From Kiritimatiellia bacterium (GTDB lineage: Bacteria > Verrucomicrobiota > Kiritimatiellia > RFP12 > UBA1067), in the NCBI GenBank assembly GCA_017430155.1, contig JAFRNO010000679.1, positions 1-8,085 of the forward strand: a stretch of 8,085 bases of DNA, read 5' to 3'. How positions within the stretch are numbered: the stretch's first letter is position 1; each line of letters opens with the position of its first letter. A program made the translations under genes and the position numbers. Below, in pieces: positions 1 to 6,404 of this stretch. The notes below the pieces were generated by a model. It had not been told where the DNA came from. It ran no database searches and saw only the letters and a program-made list of their open reading frames with translations.

Positions 1-32
1 CGCGCAACCGCCAGCGCGAGGCGCGCGCGGCG

Positions 33-965
33 ATGGTGCGCGACGTCCTGCGCGTCGTCGGCATGGTGGTGCTCATCGGCGGCGTGGCCCTGGTGGTCTA
101 CTTGCGGCACCGGTATCGCGTGGCGGAGGAGCGCCAGCAGGCCGCGCAGGAGGAGGTGGTGCGGGCGGCGCAGGCCCAGGAGCGCGCGGAGATGGCCGCG
201 CGCCTCGAGGCGCCGCGGGAGGCCCGGAGGAAGATCGAACAGGCCGAAGCGGCCGAGAAACGCCGCAAGGAGGCGGAAAAGAAAAGGGCCGCGGAACAGC
301 GTGCCGAGGAGGAGCGCCGGGTCAAGGACAACGTCAAGCGGCATGCGGCCGCGGCGGCGCGTTTCCACGGCACCACGCTCGACCTGATCTCGGCCGCGCC
401 GCCGACCGATCTCCCCGCGAAGGTCACGGCCGAGACCTGGTTCTCCTGCGTCGTCCCCGGCGGCCGCACGGGCACGGTCCTGTACGAGGTGCGGGCGCTG
501 CCGGACAAAGACATCCACGTCACCCGCCTGGACGAGACGGGCGAGGTCGCGGACGTTCCGCTTGACGAGTTCAATCGCCAGATCGCGAAGGCGCCCTTCG
601 TGCTGGCCAAGGGCACGCGCAGCTATTACCGTCCGGAGTCGAGCAAGTGGGAGCTTCGCGTGCCCGTTCCGCCCGCCGGCGCGAGCCTGGATCCCTCCCG
701 CGAGGATTTCAGGGACATGCATGCGTTCGTGCTCAAGCAGTGCGGTAGGGAGGCCCTCCTTTCCTACGAGGTCTTCTTCCGGGACGTCGGCGGAGCCGAG
801 ACGAGCATCCTCTCCGTTCCCTTCGGCGGACAGCTGTCCCGCGGGGACGTCGCGCGGGGCCTGCAGCAGGCCGCCTCCGGGCGCCGGCGGGGCGCCGCCG
901 GCGACATCCAGAAACGCCTGAACGAGGGCAGCCTCGTCATCCGCCGGAAAGGAAGCGTCCGATGA
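33..965 (+). CDS. Membrane-anchored coiled-coil protein of unknown function
   Basis: I do not recognise this family. The 310-residue product has one hydrophobic segment at about residues 5-24 followed by Arg/His (RHRYR), which fits an inner-membrane anchor. Residues about 30-105 are almost entirely Ala, Glu, Arg, Lys and Gln and should form a long coiled coil. Residues about 110-310 look like a folded domain with mixed strands, with a short basic tail. No catalytic motif is visible. The reading frame stays open from position 3 to the ATG at 33, and the only ribosome-site candidate (GAGG at 18-21) is weak, so the true start may lie before the window. Its stop codon overlaps the ATG of the PilT gene (ATGA), so the two are probably translationally coupled. 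A role at the envelope together with the PilT motor is inference from this coupling only. Confidence 0.75.
   Translation: MVRDVLRVVGMVVLIGGVALVVYLRHRYRVAEERQQAAQEEVVRAAQAQERAEMAARLEAPREARRKIEQAEAAEKRRKEAEKKRAAEQRAEEERRVKDNVKRHAAAAARFHGTTLDLISAAPPTDLPAKVTAETWFSCVVPGGRTGTVLYEVRALPDKDIHVTRLDETGEVADVPLDEFNRQIAKAPFVLAKGTRSYYRPESSKWELRVPVPPAGASLDPSREDFRDMHAFVLKQCGREALLSYEVFFRDVGGAETSILSVPFGGQLSRGDVARGLQQAASGRRRGAAGDIQKRLNEGSLVIRRKGSVR
948..955 (+). promoter_or_regulatory. Ribosome binding site of the PilT gene
   Basis: AAAGGAAG lies 6 bases before the ATG at 962, inside the last codons of the upstream gene. It supports the 962 start and independent re-initiation at the ATGA overlap. Confidence 0.6.
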
Positions 966-2071
966 TCCCCATCCTTGAAAGCCTCTTCGCCCATTGCGTC
1001 GAGCTCGGCGCAAGCGACGTCCATCTCTCGGTGGACGAGCCGCCGCGCTTCCGCGTGCAGGGCCAGCTCGCGCCGCGCCCGGAGTTCGCGCCGTTCGACG
1101 CGCGCACCGTCGACGAGATCGCGATGGAGCTCGGGCTCTACACGCTGCCGCTGGGGTGCCCCGACGGTACGGAGCTCGTCCGCAAGACGCTCGTGCGCGA
1201 TGGGGCGATCGACGGCGCCGTGACGGCTCCGGACGGCCAGCGCTACCGCTTCAACCTCTTCCGCCAGCAGGACCGCACGTCCGTCGCGCTCCGCCGGCTC
1301 GACGCCGTGTTCCGCTCGCTGCCCGAGCTCGGCCTTCCGCCGCGGATCGCCGACTTCTGCCGGGAACGCGACGGCCTCGTGATCGTCACGGGACCGACCG
1401 GCAGCGGAAAGTCCACGACGCTCGCCACGCTCATCGACGGCATCAACGCCACGCGCGAGTGCTTCATCGTCACGATCGAGGACCCCATCGAGTTCGAGCA
1501 CGCCTCGCGCCGCGCGCTCGTCAACCAGCGCCAGGTCGGGCGCGACGCGCGCAGCTTCAACGACGCCCTCGTGGAGGCGATGCGCCAGGACCCCGACGTG
1601 ATCCTCGTGGGCGAGATCCGCGACGTGGAGACCGTGCGCACCGCGCTGCGCGCCGCCGAGACGGGGCATCTCGTCTTCACCACGCTCCACGCGGGGGACT
1701 GCCCCGGCGCCGTCGAGCGCATCATCTCGGTGTTCCCCGCCGACGAGCAGAACTCCGTGCGGCGCCAGCTGGCGATGGTGCTGCGGGGCATCGTGGCGCA
1801 GCACCTGATGGTCTCCGTCGACGGATCCCGCCGCCACGCGGTCGCCGAGGTGCTGGTCAACACCACGGGCGTCGCGAACCTGATCGCGACCGGGCGCACG
1901 GCGCAGATCGCCTCCGCGATTGAGACGGGCGGCAACGTGGGCATGCGCTCGCTCGAGGAGTCGCTCGCCGAACTGCTCTTCGCGGGCGCCATCTCCGAGC
2001 GCGACGCGTTCCTGCTCACGCGCAATCCCGAGACCCTCCAGCGCCGTCTCTACGGCGACGACGGGGAATAG
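962..2071 (+). CDS. pilT: PilT-type twitching motility / type IV pilus retraction ATPase
   Basis: This is a 369-residue secretion-superfamily ATPase, close to the usual PilT length. In known PilT proteins a hexamer at the inner-membrane base hydrolyses ATP to depolymerise the pilus. The N-terminal PAS-like domain begins with the typical GASDVHL (16-22). The RecA-like domain shows Walker A GPTGSGKS (144-151), the Asp box TIEDPIEFEH (171-180), Walker B VILVGEIRD (213-221) and the His box TGHLVFTTLHA (234-244). The short N-domain and lack of a zinc-binding CxxC pair argue against PilB/GspE. One oddity: the PilT C-terminal AIRNLIRE motif is replaced by GVANLIAT at about 303-310, losing both arginines, while the following TGGNVGMRSLEESL is well conserved. 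It could be PilT or a PilU-like paralogue. No other pilus gene is in the window. It overlaps the upstream membrane protein by 4 bp. Confidence 0.93.
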   Translation: MIPILESLFAHCVELGASDVHLSVDEPPRFRVQGQLAPRPEFAPFDARTVDEIAMELGLYTLPLGCPDGTELVRKTLVRDGAIDGAVTAPDGQRYRFNLFRQQDRTSVALRRLDAVFRSLPELGLPPRIADFCRERDGLVIVTGPTGSGKSTTLATLIDGINATRECFIVTIEDPIEFEHASRRALVNQRQVGRDARSFNDALVEAMRQDPDVILVGEIRDVETVRTALRAAETGHLVFTTLHAGDCPGAVERIISVFPADEQNSVRRQLAMVLRGIVAQHLMVSVDGSRRHAVAEVLVNTTGVANLIATGRTAQIASAIETGGNVGMRSLEESLAELLFAGAISERDAFLLTRNPETLQRRLYGDDGE

Positions 2072-2078
2072 CTTTCAG

Positions 2079-2090
2079 AAAGGAAAAGGA
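2079..2090 (+). promoter_or_regulatory. Ribosome binding site fixing the isomerase start
   Basis: AAAGGAAAAGGA ends 6 bases before the ATG at 2097. It decides the start in favour of 2097 over an ATG further upstream in the same frame (1920), whose extra 59 residues would be Arg/Ser-rich out-of-frame translation of the PilT gene. Confidence 0.75.
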
Positions 2091-2096
2091 CAATCG

Positions 2097-3005
2097 ATGA
2101 AACAGGCCTATGTGAACGGCGAACCCATTCCCCGCGAGGCGGTGCAGTACGAGCTCGACCGTCTGGTGAAGTTCTACGCGTCTCACGGCATGAGCCACGA
2201 GGACATCAAGAAGAACCTCGAGAAGCTCATGGAGCGGGCGCAGGAGCAGGCCATCGGCGCCAAGCTCCTGCTCGCGCGCGCGGAGCAGCTCGACCTGCCC
2301 GTGGACGAAAAGGCGATCGACGCGCAGGTGGCGAACGTGATCCAGCAGCTGGGCGGGCGCGAGAACTACGTGAAGGCCCTCGCGCAGCAGAAGATGAGCG
2401 AAGACGACTTCCGCAAGGAGCTCGCGAAGGGCTGCCGCGTGGACGCGCTCGTGCAGCAGGCCTGCAGCGCCGTGCCGGAGCCGACGGAGCAGGACGTGGC
2501 GGCCTACTACGAGGCGAACCGCGGGGCGTTCGTCACGTCCCCCCAGGTGCTCGCGCAGCACATCCTCGTGAAGACGGAGGGCCTCGACGCGGCGGACAAG
2601 GCGCAGGCGCTCGAGAAGATCAAGTCGATCCGCGCGCGCGTGGTCGCCGCCGGACACGGCGACCCCGGCGAGACCGGCCAGGCGTTCACGGCGGCCGCGC
2701 GCGAGCACAGCGACTGCCCCAGCGCGCAGAACGGCGGCTCGCTTGGTTGGTTCGGCCGCGGCATGATGGTGCCGGCGTTCGACCAGGCCGCCTTCGCGAT
2801 GGCGTGCGGCGAGATCTCCGACGTGATCGAGACGCAGTTCGGCTACCACATCATCCTCAAGACGGACGAGAAGCCGGGCGGACAGCAGACGCTCGTGGAC
2901 GTGGCCGACATGATCCGCGACCGCTTGCGCCACGAGGCGCGCGGCCGCGCCACGGAGGCGCTTGTGGCCGAACTGCGCGAGAAGGCGAACATCGAATACC
3001 GTTGA
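2097..3005 (+). CDS. Parvulin-type peptidyl-prolyl cis-trans isomerase (PpiC/SurA family)
   Basis: The 302-residue product has a helical SurA/PrsA-like N-terminal chaperone region (about 1-145) and one parvulin domain (about 150-258). Parvulin signatures are AQHILV (153-158, with the active-site type His155), the NGGSLGWFGRGMMVPAF stretch (212-228) and the closing FGYHIIL (248-254). Such enzymes speed proline isomerisation and help exported or newly made proteins fold. Unlike SurA, PpiD or PrsA there is no signal peptide or membrane helix: the protein starts MKQAYVNGEPIPREAV, directly at the NGEPI motif that in exported homologues follows the signal sequence. It is therefore predicted to be cytoplasmic unless exported another way. 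A C-terminal helix (about 266-297) follows the domain. It sits 25 bp after pilT and 12 bp before the aconitase gene. Confidence 0.9.
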   Translation: MKQAYVNGEPIPREAVQYELDRLVKFYASHGMSHEDIKKNLEKLMERAQEQAIGAKLLLARAEQLDLPVDEKAIDAQVANVIQQLGGRENYVKALAQQKMSEDDFRKELAKGCRVDALVQQACSAVPEPTEQDVAAYYEANRGAFVTSPQVLAQHILVKTEGLDAADKAQALEKIKSIRARVVAAGHGDPGETGQAFTAAAREHSDCPSAQNGGSLGWFGRGMMVPAFDQAAFAMACGEISDVIETQFGYHIILKTDEKPGGQQTLVDVADMIRDRLRHEARGRATEALVAELREKANIEYR

Positions 3006-3010
3006 GGAAG
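3004..3010 (+). promoter_or_regulatory. Ribosome binding site of the aconitase gene
   Basis: GAGGAAG overlaps the stop codon of the isomerase gene and lies 7 bases before the ATG at 3018, suggesting continuous translation across the junction. Confidence 0.6.
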
Positions 3011-3017
3011 TGACTCC

Positions 3018-4967
3018 ATGAAGAAGAATGTTCTGACGAAGAAGCCGCTGAACGTGGTGCAGAAGATCATCGCCGCCCATCTCGTGGAAGGCGACCCCGC
3101 GAATGACGCCGAGCTCGGCATCCGCATTGACCAGACGCTCACGCAGGACGCGACCGGCACGATGGCCTACCTGCAGTTCGAGTCGATGGACGTGCCGCAC
3201 GTCCGCAACGAGCTTGCCGTGAGCTACGTGGACCACAACACGGTGCAGATCGGCTTCGAGAACGCCGACGACCACGACTTCCTGCAGTCCATCGCGAAGA
3301 AGTACGGCGTCGTCTATTCCAAGTGCGGCAACGGCATCTGCCACCAGCTCCACCTCGAGCGCTTCGGCAAGCCGGGGAAGACGCTCCTCGGCAGCGACTC
3401 CCATACGCCCACCGGCGGCGGCATCGGCATGGTAGCGATCGGCGCGGGCGGCATCGACATCGCCGTCGCCATGGCCGGCGGCGCGTTCCACATCCCCACG
3501 CCGAAGGTGCGCGGCATCAGGCTCACGGGACGTCTCCCGAAGGGCTGCAGTGCGAAGGACGTGATCCTCAAGGTGCTCGAGAAGTACGGCACGAAGGGCA
3601 ACGTGGGCTGGATCTTCGAGTACTTCGGTCCCGGCGTGAAGACGCTCGACGTGCCGAGCCGCGCGACGATCACGAACATGGGCGCGGAACTGGGCGTCAC
3701 GACGAGCGTGTTCCCGAGCGACGCCGGGACGAAGCAGTTCCTCGCCGCCCAGGGGCGCGCGAAGGACTGGACGGAGCTCGTGGCGGACAAGGGCGCGTCT
3801 TACGACGACGTGTTCGAGCTCGACCTCTCGAAGATCGAACCGCTCATGGCCGCCCCGCACTCGCCCGGCAATATTGTTACGGTGAAGTCGCAGAAGGGCA
3901 AGAAGGTCAACCAGATCATGATCGGCTCCTGCACGAACAGCTCGTACCGCGACATCCGCACCGTGGCGCTGATCCTGAAGGGGAAGCACGTGGCGGAGGA
4001 CGTGGAGGTGGGCATCGCGTGCGGTTCGCGCCAGGTGGTGAACATGCTCGCGGCGGACGGCTCGCTCGCGATCCTCATCAAGGCCGGCTGCCGCATCCTC
4101 GAGAACGCCTGCGGCTTCTGCATCGGCGCGCACATGAGTCCGCGCACGGGCGCCGTGTCGCTCCGCACGAACAACCGCAACTTCGAGGGCCGCAGCGGCA
4201 CGAAGAGCGCGCAGGTGTTCCTCGTCTCGCCGGAGACGGCAGCTATGAGCGCGCTCACGGGCAAGGTGACCTCCCCGCTCGGCGCGAAGATCCCGTCCGT
4301 CCCCGCGCCGAAGAAGTTCCCGGTCGACGACTCCATGTTCCTCTACCGCGCGACGGCCGGGAAGGGCGTGCGGAAGACCGAGATCGTGCGCGGGCCGAAC
4401 ATCGCGACCGTGCCGAAGGGCGTGCCGCTCGCGGCATCCTACGCGGCCGTGTGCGCGATCAAGGTGGGCGACAAGATCACGACGGACCACATCATGCCGG
4501 CGGGCGCGCGCCTCAAGTTCCGCTCGAACATCCCGCAGTACGCGAAGTTCGTGTTCGAGCCGTGCGACACGACGTTCCATGACCGCTGCCTCGCGAACCG
4601 CGAGAAGGGGATCGCGAACGTGATCGTGGCGGGCGAGAGCTACGGACAGGGCTCCAGCCGCGAACACGCGGCCCTCTGCCCGATGTACCTCGGCGTCAAG
4701 GCGGTCCTCGCGAAGTCGATCGAACGCATCCACCGCGCGAACCTCATCAACTTCGGCATCGTGCCGTTCACGTTCGACGACCCGAAGGACTACGACCGCC
4801 TCCAGGCGGGAGACGCCCTCGAGTTGACGAACATCCGCTCTGCGGTCGAGGGCGACGGCAAGGTGACGGTGAAGGTTGGCAACACCACCTTCACGGCCAC
4901 CGCCACGCTCTCCGCGCGCGAGAAGCACCTCCTCCTCTGCGGCGGCCTCCTCGCCTCGCTCAAGTGA
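3018..4967 (+). CDS. acn: Aconitate hydratase, Aquifex-type single chain
   Basis: This 649-residue enzyme should interconvert citrate and isocitrate via cis-aconitate in the TCA cycle, in the cytoplasm, using a [4Fe-4S] cluster. Cluster ligands are Cys305 in GSCTNS (303-308) and Cys365/Cys368 in ACGFCIG (364-370). Other aconitase-superfamily motifs are VDHN (71-74), GSDSHTPTGGG (125-135), the strand end TTDHIMPAG (488-496) and the swivel-domain GESYGQGSSREH (539-550). Catalytic core and swivel domain in one chain exclude two-subunit isopropylmalate dehydratase. The length, well under the roughly 750 to 900 residues of mitochondrial-type and AcnA/AcnB aconitases, and the domain order match the short bacterial family first named from Aquifex. 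CGFC replaces the more usual CGPC; I believe this occurs elsewhere in the short family. Homoaconitase activity cannot be excluded from sequence alone. It is joined to the gene before by a 12-bp gap and to the next by a 4-bp GTGA overlap. Confidence 0.95.
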   Translation: MKKNVLTKKPLNVVQKIIAAHLVEGDPANDAELGIRIDQTLTQDATGTMAYLQFESMDVPHVRNELAVSYVDHNTVQIGFENADDHDFLQSIAKKYGVVYSKCGNGICHQLHLERFGKPGKTLLGSDSHTPTGGGIGMVAIGAGGIDIAVAMAGGAFHIPTPKVRGIRLTGRLPKGCSAKDVILKVLEKYGTKGNVGWIFEYFGPGVKTLDVPSRATITNMGAELGVTTSVFPSDAGTKQFLAAQGRAKDWTELVADKGASYDDVFELDLSKIEPLMAAPHSPGNIVTVKSQKGKKVNQIMIGSCTNSSYRDIRTVALILKGKHVAEDVEVGIACGSRQVVNMLAADGSLAILIKAGCRILENACGFCIGAHMSPRTGAVSLRTNNRNFEGRSGTKSAQVFLVSPETAAMSALTGKVTSPLGAKIPSVPAPKKFPVDDSMFLYRATAGKGVRKTEIVRGPNIATVPKGVPLAASYAAVCAIKVGDKITTDHIMPAGARLKFRSNIPQYAKFVFEPCDTTFHDRCLANREKGIANVIVAGESYGQGSSREHAALCPMYLGVKAVLAKSIERIHRANLINFGIVPFTFDDPKDYDRLQAGDALELTNIRSAVEGDGKVTVKVGNTTFTATATLSAREKHLLLCGGLLASLK

Positions 4968-6370
4968 GAAGAAGAGTGAAAGGAGAGGTTTTAATTCTTG
5001 CCGCGTTGTTGTGCTGCACGGGTTGCATCACAAACTATTATGAAGAGTTCTACGTCGACTCGCTCGGCGAGCGGGAAACGGCGTCTGCACATGGCGATGC
5101 ATCCGTCATCCTTCAGACCATCAGGACGGAGGAGGATGTCATCAAGCTGATTGAGTCTGGGTATGTGCGGTCTGGAATCAGTTCGTTCCAGGGGCCCTAT
5201 ACTTCGTTCTCGTGCGCAGTGGACGCTGCCGAGAAGCATGGTGCAGCGCTTGTTTTGTTCGATGTGAGGCTGAGGGAGACCAACCACTGCGCGTCGGTCA
5301 TGTATCGGGTGCCCTGTCCCGTTGGAGCCGGGATTTCGCCAGGTGACGCCTTGCCGCTGAGGTACAGCCCCTCTCTTCAGCGCACATGCGACATCGAGAA
5401 AAAGAACGAGGAACTGGCGGAAAGGAAATACGAAGCGGACAGACGTGCGCGATTCTCGAGAAAAGGCAGTTTCCTGTGGTTCAGGACTTATTCCCTCGAC
5501 GACGAGGCGATAAAATACCCTGACGAGGAAAGCGATCCCCGCTATTACAACATCCTCGTAGGAGGTGCCAACGCGGCAGGAGAGGGTTTTTCAGCGCTGA
5601 GCGCACTTCCTTTCGGCGCCTTTGCCAAGGGCGACAACAAGGAGCTTTTCGGCCATGCGGAAGTGCAGGAAATAAGAAAAGCCATTGAAAGGGCCGTGCG
5701 TCAGGGGAAGAACGTCCGCGTGTTCGGGCATAGCTGGGGCGGGGCCGTGGTGGCAAACCTTGCGCCGGAATATCCGGAGATACCGTTTTATGCGCTTGAT
5801 CCGGTGTCATGGACGGGCGTTCCCGATGAAATCCCCCGGAACCTCACAATCTACCATCCAAGGGGCACTGACGACATCGATTTTCCGCGGATGGCCCAAA
5901 TATTGGGGCGTCAGTGGCCCATAATAAAAAAGGGGAAGGGGCTGACCGTCTATTACGACGGCGACCACGTCACGGGGGTGAGGCGTGAAATGAACGAATT
6001 GAACAAACGGCTGAAGAAGGAAAAGGTGTCCGCATTGTCGGCAACGGCGAGAATGAATGCCGCGCCAGCTAAACGGAATGCCGACATATACGACCACGAT
6101 GTGATGTTCTTCAAGAAAATGGACACGTCAAGTCTGTATGGCGTTTATTGGGACGTCCCCAGGCGACTTCCGACGGAGACGGCGGAGTCCCCGATCACGG
6201 TGCGGATTCTCGCCGTGCTGCACGGCAGTCCGGCGGAAAAGGACGGCATCAAGCGCGGGCAGGTCGTGAAGGCGATCAACGGCGTTGCGATCAAGACCCG
6301 GGCGGACATCGCCCCTTACGTCAATAGGGAAACTTGCATCAAGACTCTGGAAGTCGAAGGTGCTCGGTAG
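4964..6370 (+). CDS. Putative lipoprotein with alpha/beta-hydrolase and PDZ domains
   Basis: The 468-residue product opens with a basic, hydrophobic segment ending CCTGC, a probable lipoprotein signal with Cys21 lipidated (the -3 position is Cys rather than Leu, so the lipobox is loose). Residues about 55-107 form a small domain with the pattern GYVRSGISSF then HGAALVLFDV, which resembles a small domain I associate with bacterial lipoproteins but cannot name. A charged helix (144-167) leads to an alpha/beta-hydrolase region (about 193-345): strand YNILVGG, nucleophile elbow GHSWGG (255-260, Ser257), ALDP (277-280, Asp279) and DGDHV (332-336, His335) as a candidate triad. Residues about 390-468 read as a PDZ domain (GSPAEKDGIKRG, VVKAING). 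It is probably an envelope-anchored lipase/esterase-like enzyme; the substrate is unknown. GTG at 4964 overlaps the aconitase stop; GTG at 4976 is an alternative start. GC and codon use differ from its neighbours, suggesting acquisition. Confidence 0.8.
   Translation: MRRRVKGEVLILAALLCCTGCITNYYEEFYVDSLGERETASAHGDASVILQTIRTEEDVIKLIESGYVRSGISSFQGPYTSFSCAVDAAEKHGAALVLFDVRLRETNHCASVMYRVPCPVGAGISPGDALPLRYSPSLQRTCDIEKKNEELAERKYEADRRARFSRKGSFLWFRTYSLDDEAIKYPDEESDPRYYNILVGGANAAGEGFSALSALPFGAFAKGDNKELFGHAEVQEIRKAIERAVRQGKNVRVFGHSWGGAVVANLAPEYPEIPFYALDPVSWTGVPDEIPRNLTIYHPRGTDDIDFPRMAQILGRQWPIIKKGKGLTVYYDGDHVTGVRREMNELNKRLKKEKVSALSATARMNAAPAKRNADIYDHDVMFFKKMDTSSLYGVYWDVPRRLPTETAESPITVRILAVLHGSPAEKDGIKRGQVVKAINGVAIKTRADIAPYVNRETCIKTLEVEGAR
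4979..4988 (+). promoter_or_regulatory. Shine-Dalgarno-like sequence inside the lipoprotein's 5' end
   Basis: AAAGGAGAGG is the strongest ribosome-site match near this junction, but it lies downstream of both GTG candidates (4964, 4976). No ATG/GTG/TTG follows at proper spacing in frame, apart from the rare codon ATT at 4994. That start would remove the basic residues of the signal peptide, so I treat the match as coincidental Lys-Gly-Glu coding. Confidence 0.25.
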
Positions 6371-6389
6371 TGGAAGACAAGACTTTTAC

Positions 6390-6394
6390 AGGAG
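6390..6394 (+). promoter_or_regulatory. Ribosome binding site fixing the LinD-like gene start
   Basis: AGGAG lies 10 bases before the ATG at 6405. The start at 6405 is followed at once by a signal peptide, which rules out the in-frame ATG at 6285 within the preceding gene. Confidence 0.6.
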
Positions 6395-6404
6395 TAAAGC
6401 AGAC

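Noticed and set aside
994..1923. A 309-codon + strand frame inside pilT
   Set aside because: Arg/Ala-rich shadow; the overlapping frame carries all Walker and Asp/His boxes of PilT.
1920..2096. N-terminal extension of the isomerase to an ATG at 1920
   Set aside because: The added residues are Arg/Ser-rich out-of-frame pilT sequence, and a strong ribosome site precedes the ATG at 2097.
3323..4582. A 419-codon + strand frame inside the aconitase gene
   Set aside because: It is extremely rich in Arg, His and Gly without motifs; it is an out-of-frame shadow of aconitase.
2016..4928. A 970-codon open frame on the - strand opposite the isomerase and aconitase genes
   Set aside because: Its product is a monotonous Arg/His/Leu/Val/Ala mix typical of antisense to high-GC coding DNA, and both genes on the + strand have complete family motifs.
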